A program made the translations under genes and the position numbers. The notes under the pieces are model-generated. The model worked only from the letters and a program-made list of their open reading frames with translations, did no database searches and was not told the DNA's origin. A DNA stretch of 64,000 bases from Yoonia sp. I 8.24 (GTDB lineage Bacteria; Pseudomonadota; Alphaproteobacteria; Rhodobacterales; Rhodobacteraceae): assembly GCF_022096995.1 (NCBI RefSeq), contig NZ_JACXGQ010000001.1, positions 124,001 through 188,000 on the forward strand. Reading direction: 5' to 3'. Below are positions 29,408 through 36,889 of this stretch, piece after piece. Positions within the stretch are counted from its first letter, which is position 1. Every line of letters starts with the position of its first letter.

Positions 29408-30339
29408 CCGCACAATCCCCCCCTATGGCACGCTGGATTCAAGTGTTTCTTGAAGCCCAAGCCGCCGAACTTGACGCTGCGACAAACACGCAATTGGCCT
29501 ATGCGCGCGATCTGACAAAATTTGCAGAGTGGCTTTCCGACCGTGGCTTGCATTTTGCCACCACAAACCGCGACCACGTAGAAAGCTATCTGATTGATTG
29601 CGAAAACGAAGGGCTGTCAAAGGCCACGCGCGCGCGCAGGCTTTCCGCGATTAAACAGCTCTACCGATTTGCCTTTGAAGAAGGCTGGCGTGCGGATAAC
29701 CCCGCCATTCAAATCAAAGGGCCGGGGCGCGCCAAACGGCTGCCCAAAACCCTAGATATTACCGAAGTCGATCGTCTGCTGGAGGCTGCGCGCAATACCA
29801 AGCGCGACAGACGCCGCAATGCCTGCCTGATGGAATTGCTTTATGCGACAGGCATGCGCGTGACTGAACTCCTTAGCCTGCCCGTTTCTGCCGCACGCGG
29901 CGATCCGCGCATGCTGCTTGTGCGCGGGAAAGGCGGTAAAGAACGTCTCGTACCGCTGTCACCCCCTGCCCGCGAAGCGCTGGCTGCCTATCTTGAAGAA
30001 CGTGACGCGAATGAAGATGCCGTACGAAAATCCGGCGTGCCCGCATCCGCGTTCCTATTTCCATCGCGCGGCAAATTAGGGCATTTGACGCGACACCGGT
30101 TCTTTGGGCTGATCAAAGAGTTTGCCGTTGCAGGCGGCGTAAGCCCCGCCAAGGTGACCCCGCATACGCTGCGACACGCCTTTGCCACACATCTATTGGC
30201 AGGTGGTGCAGATTTGCGGTCAATTCAAACAATGTTGGGCCACGCAGATGTTGCCACAACAGAAATCTATACACATGTGCTGGACGAGCGGCTAAAAGAG
30301 CTGGTGCTAGAACATCATCCGCTTGCCAAAAATAAATAA
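29404..30339 (+). CDS. xerD: XerD-type tyrosine recombinase
   Basis: This 311-residue phage-integrase family protein has all catalytic residues: R152 (YATGMRVTELLSL), K176 (VRGKGGKERLVPL), H254 and R257 (PHTLRHAFATHL), H280 (MLGHADVATTE) and Y289. It resolves chromosome dimers at dif with its XerC partner. The GTG start overlaps the preceding stop; an ATG seven codons on is also possible. XerD rather than XerC is inferred from the neighbouring CorC gene and the aroK-aroB linkage common in alphaproteobacteria. Confidence 0.85.
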   Translation: MTAQSPPMARWIQVFLEAQAAELDAATNTQLAYARDLTKFAEWLSDRGLHFATTNRDHVESYLIDCENEGLSKATRARRLSAIKQLYRFAFEEGWRADNPAIQIKGPGRAKRLPKTLDITEVDRLLEAARNTKRDRRRNACLMELLYATGMRVTELLSLPVSAARGDPRMLLVRGKGGKERLVPLSPPAREALAAYLEERDANEDAVRKSGVPASAFLFPSRGKLGHLTRHRFFGLIKEFAVAGGVSPAKVTPHTLRHAFATHLLAGGADLRSIQTMLGHADVATTEIYTHVLDERLKELVLEHHPLAKNK

Positions 30340-30353
30340 ACCGAAAGAGAGTA

Positions 30354-31649
30354 ATGGACACCCTGACTTCTGACGCTGCATTTTGGATCACGGCGGGCGC
30401 AATTTTGATCCTTTTGATCTTGTCCGGCTTTTTCTCTGGCTCGGAAACGGCGTTGACCGCCGCTTCGCGCGGGAAGTTACGCACCGCCGCTGACAAAGGA
30501 TCGAAAGGCGCGCAAGCCGCGCTGGATGTGACCGAAGACAGCGAACGGCTGATCGGCTCTGTTTTGTTGGGCAATAACGTCGTGAACATTCTTGCGACAT
30601 CATTGGCTACCGCGCTTTTGACCAAAGTGTTTGGACAAAACGGGGTCGCCGTTGCCACTTTGGTGATGACGCTTTTGGTGCTGATCTTTGCCGAGGTGCT
30701 GCCGAAAACCTTTGCCATCACCCACCCCGAAGCATTCGCAGCCAAGGTTGCGCGCCCGATCGCGTTAATCGTGCTTGTGTTTTCACCGATGGTGTCCGCC
30801 GTGCGCTATTTGGTGCGCGGTGTGTTGTATCTCTTTGGTGTCAGGACTGACCCCGATAGCAATATTTTGGCGGTGCGCGAAGAAATCGCGGGTGCCTTGC
30901 AAATCGGCCATTCCGAAGGGATCGTCGAAAAAGAAGATCGCGACCGGATTTTGGGCGCACTTGACCTCAATGAACGTGCCGTCGAAGAAATCATGCTGCA
31001 CCGTTCGTCCATTCAGATGGTCGATGCGGACCAATCGCCACAAGATATGCTGGCGCAAATTCTTGATAGCCCACATACACGGCTGCCGCTTTTTCGCGGC
31101 GACCAAGAAAACATCATCGGCGTGATCCACGCCAAAGACTTGCTACGTGCCATGCATAAATTGCTGGCCGGATCAGATGCCAAAGGCTTGGCGGCGTTTG
31201 ACGTGATGAAGGTCGCGATGCCCCCTTATTTTGTGCCCGAAACCACAACGCTTGATGACCAGATGCGCAACTTTCTTAAGCGGCAAACGCATTTTGCGCT
31301 GGTCGTTGATGAATACGGCGGGCTGCAAGGGCTGATTACGCTTGAGGATATTCTGGAAGAAATCGTCGGTGAAATTGCTGATGAATTTGACGACCACGAA
31401 GAGGATCAAATCGAAGCCATGGCCGACGGCGCCTATATGGTTGATGGTGGCATGACCATCCGCGATTTGAACCGTGCGCATGATTGGAACCTGCCCGACG
31501 ATGAGGCCAATACCGTCGCTGGCTTGGTGATCCATGAGGCGCAAATGATCCCGGTTGAGGGCCAGGTGTTTTCATTTCACGGATTCCGCTTTGAAGTGCT
31601 GCAGAAATCGGAAAACCGGATCGCAACACTCAAAATTCGTCAGCTTTGA
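30354..31649 (+). CDS. CNNM/CorC-type HlyC family protein
   Basis: This 431-residue membrane protein has an N-terminal DUF21 transmembrane domain (FWITAGAILILLILSGFFSGSETALTAAS), then a pair of CBS domains (LHRSSIQMVDADQSPQDML and FALVVDEYGGLQGLITLEDILEEIVGEI), then the CorC_HlyC domain ending RIATLKIRQL. Relatives take part in magnesium or cobalt efflux and are often mislabelled hemolysins. The start lies 15 bases after xerD behind AAAGAGAG, so it is likely in the same operon. Confidence 0.9.
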   Translation: MDTLTSDAAFWITAGAILILLILSGFFSGSETALTAASRGKLRTAADKGSKGAQAALDVTEDSERLIGSVLLGNNVVNILATSLATALLTKVFGQNGVAVATLVMTLLVLIFAEVLPKTFAITHPEAFAAKVARPIALIVLVFSPMVSAVRYLVRGVLYLFGVRTDPDSNILAVREEIAGALQIGHSEGIVEKEDRDRILGALDLNERAVEEIMLHRSSIQMVDADQSPQDMLAQILDSPHTRLPLFRGDQENIIGVIHAKDLLRAMHKLLAGSDAKGLAAFDVMKVAMPPYFVPETTTLDDQMRNFLKRQTHFALVVDEYGGLQGLITLEDILEEIVGEIADEFDDHEEDQIEAMADGAYMVDGGMTIRDLNRAHDWNLPDDEANTVAGLVIHEAQMIPVEGQVFSFHGFRFEVLQKSENRIATLKIRQL

Positions 31650-31655
31650 CAAGAC

Positions 31656-31713
31656 GGTGGATCGAGATCCACCCTACGAAAATGTCTAAATGTAGGGTGG
31701 ATCTTGATCCACC
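31656..31713. repeat. 22-bp-arm inverted repeat, terminator-like or REP-like element
   Basis: Arms at 31656-31677 and 31692-31713 are complementary with a single G-U pair around a 14-base loop. Each arm itself contains a short palindrome of the form GGTGGATC-nn-GATCCACC, and the outer core GTAGGGTGGATC is of a type I know from dispersed bacterial repeats. It lies exactly between two convergent genes, so it may end both transcripts, though no clear U-run follows. Confidence 0.7.
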
Positions 31714-31718
31714 TTCGC

Positions 31719-33245
31719 TTAGCGCCCCTTGAACAAGCCGCCAAAAATGCCACGCACGATCCGGCGTCCGGTTGTGCCTTTCAACTCTTTCACCACGGCA
31801 CTTGCAAAAGCGTCTTTGATATCGCCGCCAGTGGTTTTGCTTGAAAGCCGCTGGCTACGCCCCGTCCGCGCGCCACCGTCGTAGCGCCGCGCGTGGTTTA
31901 ACCCATCATCTTTGCTGGTCTCTTCGGCCTCTGCCGCGCCTTTGGCTGCGGTTTCCGCCTTCTTTGACAGCATTTCATAGGCACTCTCGCGGTCTACGGG
32001 TGTCGCATATTTCGTTGCCATATCAGAGGCATCCATAATCGCCTTGCGTGCCGCGTCATCTAGCGGGCCAAGCTGTGAAGACGGCGGCCGGATCAATGTC
32101 CTTTCGACAATTTGCGGGCTGCCTTTACGGTCAAGGAACGATGTCACCGCCTCGCCCGTACCGACCTCTTGGATCGCTTGGGCGGTATCAAACGCCGGGT
32201 TGTCACGATAGGTTTCGGCGGCGGTTTTCAGCTCTTTACGGTCTTTGGCTGTAAAGGCGCGTAGCGCGTGTTGCACCCGGTTGCCAAGCTGGCCCAGCAC
32301 ATCATCGGGAATATCGCCGGGGTTTTGCGTCACGAAGTAGACGCCAACACCCTTTGAACGGATCAACCGCGCCACCTGTTCGACCTTATCAACAAGCGCT
32401 TTGGGTGCATCATCAAACAGCAAATGCGCCTCGTCGAAAAAGAACACAAGCTTGGGTTTGTCAGGGTTCCCCACTTCTGGCAGTTCTTCAAACAGTTCCG
32501 ACAAAAGCCACAAAAGGAACGTCGCATAAAGCCGCGGGCTGCCCATTAGCTGGTCCGCCGCCAAGATATTAATCTCGCCCCGCCCATCGCGCGTCCGCAT
32601 CATATCGGCCAGATCAAGGGCCGGTTCACCAAACAGCGCGGCCCCCCCTTGGTTTTCGAGCACCAAAAGTGCGCGTTGAATTGCGCCAACAGATGAGGCC
32701 CCGACATTCCCATAGCGCAACGAAAGGTCCTTGGCGTTTTGGCCAACCCAGACAAGCAGGGCTTGCAGGTCTTTGAGATCAAGCAGCGCAAGCCCATCTT
32801 CATCGGCAACCCGAAACGCGACATTCAGCACGCCTTCTTGCACATCGGTCAAATCCAGCAGCCGTGCGAGCAATAGCGGCCCCATTTCGGCGACTGTGGC
32901 CCGCACCGGGTGGCCCTTTTGGCCGAACAGATCCCAAAACGTGACCGGAAAACTGTCGTAGGTCAGATCAAGCCCGATCGTCTGCGCGCGCGCCATAAAC
33001 GCATCATGCAATTTAAAATCGGCGCGGCCCGTCGCTGCAAGCCCGGAGAGATCACCTTTTACATCAGATAGAAAAACCGGCACACCTGCGGCTGAGAAGG
33101 CTTCAGCCATGATTTGCAACGTGACCGTTTTGCCGGTGCCCGTGGCCCCTGCGATCAACCCGTGCCGATTGGCCATATCGAGCCGCATTTCTTGTGCGAC
33201 GCCGTAATCTTGTGCCCCACCACCAATAAAAATGTGATCTCTCAT
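31719..33245 (-). CDS. HerA/DUF853-type ATPase (YjgR-like)
   Basis: This 508-residue protein has a HerA-like P-loop (LIAGATGTGKTVTLQIMAEAF) at residues 31-52, a Walker B (KLVFFFDEAHLLFDDAPKAL) and YFVTQNPGDIPDDVLGQLGNRVQHALRAFT downstream, the layout of the DUF853/YjgR family related to the archaeal DNA-translocating helicase HerA. The C-terminal 70 residues are low-complexity and basic. The cellular role of the family is unknown. It is transcribed toward the convergent inverted repeat. Confidence 0.88.
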   Translation of the reverse strand: MRDHIFIGGGAQDYGVAQEMRLDMANRHGLIAGATGTGKTVTLQIMAEAFSAAGVPVFLSDVKGDLSGLAATGRADFKLHDAFMARAQTIGLDLTYDSFPVTFWDLFGQKGHPVRATVAEMGPLLLARLLDLTDVQEGVLNVAFRVADEDGLALLDLKDLQALLVWVGQNAKDLSLRYGNVGASSVGAIQRALLVLENQGGAALFGEPALDLADMMRTRDGRGEINILAADQLMGSPRLYATFLLWLLSELFEELPEVGNPDKPKLVFFFDEAHLLFDDAPKALVDKVEQVARLIRSKGVGVYFVTQNPGDIPDDVLGQLGNRVQHALRAFTAKDRKELKTAAETYRDNPAFDTAQAIQEVGTGEAVTSFLDRKGSPQIVERTLIRPPSSQLGPLDDAARKAIMDASDMATKYATPVDRESAYEMLSKKAETAAKGAAEAEETSKDDGLNHARRYDGGARTGRSQRLSSKTTGGDIKDAFASAVVKELKGTTGRRIVRGIFGGLFKGR

Positions 33246-33360
33246 ATGCGTGCCCTTCGTTTCCTATCGCTCTCAAAATACATTCTTAACCATTTGATGC
33301 CAGCTTAAAGCATGTTCGGTGGCACCTACGTCACTGACTAACTTTCCTCCCTGTTTGACT

Positions 33361-33388
33361 TGCCGTGCCCCCGGGTACGGCATTTTTT
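33361..33388 (+). terminator. rho-independent terminator
   Basis: The hairpin TGCCGT / ACGGCA encloses a CCC-GGG inner pairing and is followed by seven T residues. It has a T-run only on the plus side. No plus-strand gene precedes it (the HerA-like gene runs the other way), so it should end a short unannotated RNA. Confidence 0.65.
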
Positions 33389-33417
33389 TGTGCCAAATAT
33401 TTTTACATGATTTCCTG

Positions 33418-33446
33418 TTGACGGCTTTCCAAGCTTTGCGTAACTT
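33418..33446 (+). promoter_or_regulatory. putative sigma-70-like promoter of a small RNA
   Basis: TTGACG at 33418-33423 and TAACTT at 33441-33446 are separated by exactly 17 bases. TTGACG is a good -35 for alphaproteobacteria, while the -10 is only moderate. The predicted start is near 33452. Confidence 0.45.
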
Positions 33447-33451
33447 TCGTG

Positions 33452-33513
33452 ACAAATAGTCGGCCAAGTTCGACAGGGAGAAAGAAAAGGGTTCCTTCGG
33501 GGGCCCTTTTTTA
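33452..33513 (+). ncRNA. candidate small RNA of about 62 nt
   Basis: A promoter-like pair lies just upstream, and the 3' end is a strong hairpin (AAAGGGTTCC, loop TTCG, GGGGCCCTTT with two G-U pairs) followed by a run of six T. The UUCG tetraloop with U-run is a classic intrinsic terminator. The unit ends about 110 bases before the ialB-like ATG, so it is either an independent sRNA or an attenuated leader. No family is recognised. Confidence 0.4.
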
Positions 33514-33621
33514 ATGTCCCGCGCAAATGTGATCATATCTCTGCCGACGCGACGCATTCCCCGCTGACAGCCTGTGCAGCCCATGATAAGCAATGAAAAA
33601 ATTCGAAAAAGGAGCAGGCAT

Positions 33622-34224
33622 ATGCGCCGTGCAGTCACATCCATTTTTATCGCCGCCATGTTGATGCAAGGCAGCGCAGTTCTTGCCCAAGACGCCGAAG
33701 AGCCCCCCGCAGCAGAAAGCGCAGACGCGGTAACTGATCTTGACCTTGGTCAACCCGCTGGCCCTGTTGTTGGGCAACCTTATATTCTTGAAGAGTTTGG
33801 CGATTGGGCAATGCGCTGTGTCCGTGCCCCCGAAGGTGAATCTGACCCCTGCAATCTCTATCAACTGCTTAGCGATGATCACGGGAATGCGATTGCAGAG
33901 TTCAACTTCTTTCGCCTGCCCGAAGGGGCCAACGCCGCTGCAGGCGCGACTGTTGTTGTCCCGCTTGAGACGTTGTTGACCCAACAGCTGACCATTGCGG
34001 TTGATGGCCAAAACGCACGTAGCTACCCATTCCGGTTCTGTAACGCCGGCGGCTGTGTTGCCCGGCTTGGCTTTACCGCGCCAGAGGTCGAGCAGTTCAA
34101 GCGCGGCGCAGCTGCGACCGTCCGTTTGGTACATGCGGCCAATCCCGGCCAAGAAATCACCCTTGATCTGTCGCTGAACGGCTTCACCGCAGGGTACGAA
34201 GGCACGGTAACCCCCGGCGAATGA
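33622..34224 (+). CDS. invasion-associated locus B (IalB) family protein
   Basis: The 200-residue exported protein has a signal peptide (MRRAVTSIFIAAMLMQGSAVLAQ), an acidic alanine-rich spacer and an IalB-type domain with the typical FGDWAMRCVRAPEG and CNAGGCVARLGFTAPEV segments; the conserved cysteine pairs are present. Bartonella IalB aids erythrocyte invasion, but in free-living alphaproteobacteria the role is unknown. GGAG precedes the ATG at 33622; an upstream start at 33574 is rejected. Confidence 0.85.
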   Translation: MRRAVTSIFIAAMLMQGSAVLAQDAEEPPAAESADAVTDLDLGQPAGPVVGQPYILEEFGDWAMRCVRAPEGESDPCNLYQLLSDDHGNAIAEFNFFRLPEGANAAAGATVVVPLETLLTQQLTIAVDGQNARSYPFRFCNAGGCVARLGFTAPEVEQFKRGAAATVRLVHAANPGQEITLDLSLNGFTAGYEGTVTPGE

Positions 34225-34260
34225 TCCCTGTGCGCCCGGTCATGTGATCGGGCGCAAAAA

Positions 34261-35472
34261 CTAGCTGTATTTGCGCAGCGCAATCACGGCATTTAGCCCG
34301 CCAAAGGCAAACGCATTCGACAAGACCACATCCACATCTGCGCCGCGCGCCTCATTTGGCACCACATCCAATGCACATTCCGGGTCGGCCTCTTGATAAC
34401 CGATTGTAGGCGCGATCACCCCATCACGCAGCGCCATTACGCAGGCCAGCAGTTCGACTGCGCCGGTCCCGCCGATCAAATGCCCATGCATGGATTTCGT
34501 CGAAGAGATCATCAACCGATCTGCATGGTGCCCAAAGACATCAGCGACGGCCGCGCATTCTGTTTTGTCGTTCGCCGCCGTGCCCGTGCCATGCGCATTA
34601 ATATAACCAACGCTGTCCACAGGGATCTTCGCATCACGGACCGCCCCGGCGATTGCACGCGCGGCCCCTTGTTTCGAAGGGGTGACAATATCAGAGGCAT
34701 CCGACGACATCGCAAATCCCGCAACCTCGCACAAGATTTCGGCACCGCGCGCTTTGGCGTGTTCATAGTCTTCAAACACATAGACCGCCGCACCTTCGCC
34801 TTGGACCATACCGTTACGGGTGGCCGAAAACGGGCGGCATGCGTCTTTGGACATCACGCGCAGCCCTTCCCAGGCTTTGATGCCGCCAAAACATAGCATC
34901 GCCTCGGACCCGCCGGTGATCATCACCTTTGACATGCCCGAACGCACCATATTAAACGCCTGCCCCATCGCGTGATTGGATGACGCGCAGGCAGTGGCCA
35001 CCGTAAATGTCGGCCCGCGCAAATTCCATTCAATCGACACATGACTTGCGGCTGCGTTGTTCATCAACCGTGGGACAATGAACGGATGCACCCGGTTTTT
35101 GCCTTCTTCATAGACCGCGCGGTAGTTTTCATCTTGGGTGGTCAGCCCGCCACCAGAAGTGCCTAAGACGACACCGGATTGATCCGCCAATTCACCCGAA
35201 AATGTCAGCCCCGATTGCGCAATCGCCTGACGCGCAGAGAGCAGTGCAAATTGCGTAAAGCGATCATACAGGGCCAATTGTTGGCGGTTGAAATGGTCCG
35301 CTTCGGCATAGCCCTTGATCTGTCCGCCAATCTGGATCGACAGCCGATCAACATCGCGAATTTCAAGCGGGCCGATGCCGCAACGCCCTTCGCGTAGGGC
35401 CGCAAACGTTGTGGCAACATCATCACCCAGCGGGTTGACCGTCCCCGCGCCCGTGATCACGACGCGGCGCAT
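34261..35472 (-). CDS. beta-ketoacyl-ACP synthase (FabF/NodE-like)
   Basis: This 403-residue condensing enzyme has the Cys-His-His triad: cysteine in FTVATACASSNHAMGQA, and histidines in INAHGTGTAANDKTE and KSMHGHLIGGTGAVELL. It extends acyl chains on an ACP. The start overlaps the stop of the adjacent ACP gene by one base (TAATG), so it probably works with that dedicated ACP rather than with the housekeeping one. In rhizobia, similar ACP-KAS sets make very long acyl chains for lipid A; the nearby lpxD is consistent with that, but this is inference. Confidence 0.9.
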   Translation of the reverse strand: MRRVVITGAGTVNPLGDDVATTFAALREGRCGIGPLEIRDVDRLSIQIGGQIKGYAEADHFNRQQLALYDRFTQFALLSARQAIAQSGLTFSGELADQSGVVLGTSGGGLTTQDENYRAVYEEGKNRVHPFIVPRLMNNAAASHVSIEWNLRGPTFTVATACASSNHAMGQAFNMVRSGMSKVMITGGSEAMLCFGGIKAWEGLRVMSKDACRPFSATRNGMVQGEGAAVYVFEDYEHAKARGAEILCEVAGFAMSSDASDIVTPSKQGAARAIAGAVRDAKIPVDSVGYINAHGTGTAANDKTECAAVADVFGHHADRLMISSTKSMHGHLIGGTGAVELLACVMALRDGVIAPTIGYQEADPECALDVVPNEARGADVDVVLSNAFAFGGLNAVIALRKYS

Positions 35473-35732
35473 TATTTACTTTGCTCTTGTTTCAGTTTCT
35501 CAACAGCAGTGATGATCGCAGCAACGGAGGAAATGTCGAAATCGCTCTCGGAGGGGTCATTCGCATTAAACGGGACAGTGATGTCAAAGGATTCTTCGAT
35601 CGCGAAAATGCTTTCTACCAGCCCAAGGCTATCAATCCCCAAATCCGCCAGCGTATGATCCAATTTCACATCTGTTGGATCGACCATTGCCTGATCTGCA
35701 ATTATCGCAATTACCTGTTCTTTGATGCTCAT
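35472..35732 (-). CDS. acyl carrier protein, specialised (AcpXL-like)
   Basis: This 86-residue protein contains the phosphopantetheine site LADLGIDSLGLVESIFAIEE with the acceptor serine in DSL. It carries an extra acidic loop (NANDPSESDFD) typical of specialised ACPs such as AcpXL rather than of AcpP. It is coupled to the ketoacyl synthase gene and follows lpxD, which supports a role in acyl supply for lipid A. Confidence 0.88.
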   Translation of the reverse strand: MSIKEQVIAIIADQAMVDPTDVKLDHTLADLGIDSLGLVESIFAIEESFDITVPFNANDPSESDFDISSVAAIITAVEKLKQEQSK

Positions 35733-35749
35733 CTCTTGAGACCTATTAT

Positions 35750-35791
35750 TGTTTCATCGGGACTTAGGTCGTTTTGCCTAAGAATGAAACA
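35750..35791 (-). promoter_or_regulatory. long interrupted hairpin between lpxD and the acp gene
   Basis: Arms TGTTTCAT (35750-35757) and ATGAAACA (35784-35791) flank an inner stem CTTAGG / CCTAAG. The structure begins five bases after the lpxD stop and ends 18 bases before the acp ATG on the minus strand, without a U-run. It may be an RNA stability or partial termination element that sets the lpxD:acp expression ratio. Confidence 0.55.
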
Positions 35792-35796
35792 GTTTC

Positions 35797-36858
35797 TTAA
35801 CGCTTCGCAAGCTTGTTCAACAATCGTGGCAGCCGACGCAGGGCTTTGTAGCTTTCTAGATGTGTTGTCATCTTGGTGGCCGGGTAGCCCATCATCACGC
35901 GCCCGGCAGGCACATTTGACAAGACTACAGATCCGCCGCCCATGACCACATCAGCCCCAATCGTCAGATTATCGGCGACCCCGGCCTTGCCCCCCACAAC
36001 AACCCGGTCACCCAGTTGTGTGGAGCCCGCAACGCCCGCTTGCGCGCATAAAAGACAATGTTCTCCGACAATCACGTTATGGCCGACCTGCACCAGATTA
36101 TCGATTTTGGTGCCTTTGCCCACGCGCGTGGAGCGGATTGTGCCCGCATCAACGGTCGAGCCTGCCCCGACCTCGACATCATCGCCGATTTCAACACCGC
36201 CAAGCGAATGAATACGGTGCCAGGTCGGGTCTTCTGGCGCGGTCATGGGATCAACACCCAAGGTTTCGCGTGCACGTTCCACATTCGATGGCTCAAGGCT
36301 CACAAATGAAAACCCGTCGCCGCCAATCACCACATTGGGCTGCAGGATCACCCGCGCGCCAAGCGTGACACCGCGTTGCAAGCGTACGCCTGCGTGAATT
36401 TGACATTGGTTGCCAATTTGAACGCCCGTTGCGATGCTCACGTGATCTGCAATCCAGCACCCGTCACCGATCACAGCGCCTGCACCGACAACTGTAAAAG
36501 CACCGATCACCACATCGGTCCCGATCTGTGCGGTCGGGTCGATCACCGCGTGGGGGCTAATGCCTGCGCCGGGCAACGCAGCGTCCAGCATCTGCGTCAG
36601 CCCCGCCATCGCCAACCGTGCGCGCGGTGCATAAATCGCTGCATCGAGCCCCAGCGCCTGCCAATCCGCACCTGGCCAAACAACGGCGACACGCGCTTGT
36701 CCGTCGGTCAAAGCATCGCCATAGGCGGGCGTCATTGCAAGTGCCAAATCACGCGGCCCTGCGGTACCCGGCTCTGCCGCGCTGTCCACCAAAAGGTCAA
36801 CGGCGCCAAAGGACTGAGCCCCAAGCGCCGTTGCGATATCTTTGATTGAATGTGCCAT
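35797..36858 (-). CDS. lpxD: UDP-3-O-acylglucosamine N-acyltransferase
   Basis: LpxD adds the N-linked 3-hydroxyacyl chain in lipid A synthesis. The N-terminal uridine-binding domain (MAHSIKDIATALGAQSFGAV) precedes a hexapeptide left-handed helix (IGTDVVIGAFTVVGAGAVIG) with the catalytic histidine region NLVQVGHNVIVGEHCLL. I start at 36858, 353 residues; a 44-codon upstream extension is open but not conserved. Its position away from the bamA-lpxA cluster, next to an ACP and a KAS, is notable. Confidence 0.93.
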   Translation of the reverse strand: MAHSIKDIATALGAQSFGAVDLLVDSAAEPGTAGPRDLALAMTPAYGDALTDGQARVAVVWPGADWQALGLDAAIYAPRARLAMAGLTQMLDAALPGAGISPHAVIDPTAQIGTDVVIGAFTVVGAGAVIGDGCWIADHVSIATGVQIGNQCQIHAGVRLQRGVTLGARVILQPNVVIGGDGFSFVSLEPSNVERARETLGVDPMTAPEDPTWHRIHSLGGVEIGDDVEVGAGSTVDAGTIRSTRVGKGTKIDNLVQVGHNVIVGEHCLLCAQAGVAGSTQLGDRVVVGGKAGVADNLTIGADVVMGGGSVVLSNVPAGRVMMGYPATKMTTHLESYKALRRLPRLLNKLAKR

Positions 36859-36861
36859 GCG

Positions 36862-36885
36862 AACCCTCGGAAATATCCCGAGGTT
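36862..36885 (-). promoter_or_regulatory. hairpin between L,D-transpeptidase and lpxD genes
   Basis: AACCCTCGG and CCGAGGTT pair with one bulged base around a short AT-rich loop, in the 31 bases between the transpeptidase stop and the lpxD start. There is no U-run, so a full terminator is unlikely; the stem could hide the lpxD ribosome site. Confidence 0.4.
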
Positions 36886-36889
36886 AGAT

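Larger units (their letters stand above)
33246..33621. other. 376-bp gene-free spacer with two plus-strand terminators
   Basis: No protein-like frame is seen. The spacer holds a terminator hairpin at 33361-33388, a promoter-like pair at 33418-33446 and a second terminator at 33487-33513. This suggests one or two short non-coding transcripts on the plus strand, or attenuation upstream of the ialB-like gene. A pyrimidine-rich stretch CTTTCCTCCCTG at 33341-33352 is anti-Shine-Dalgarno-like. Confidence 0.6.
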
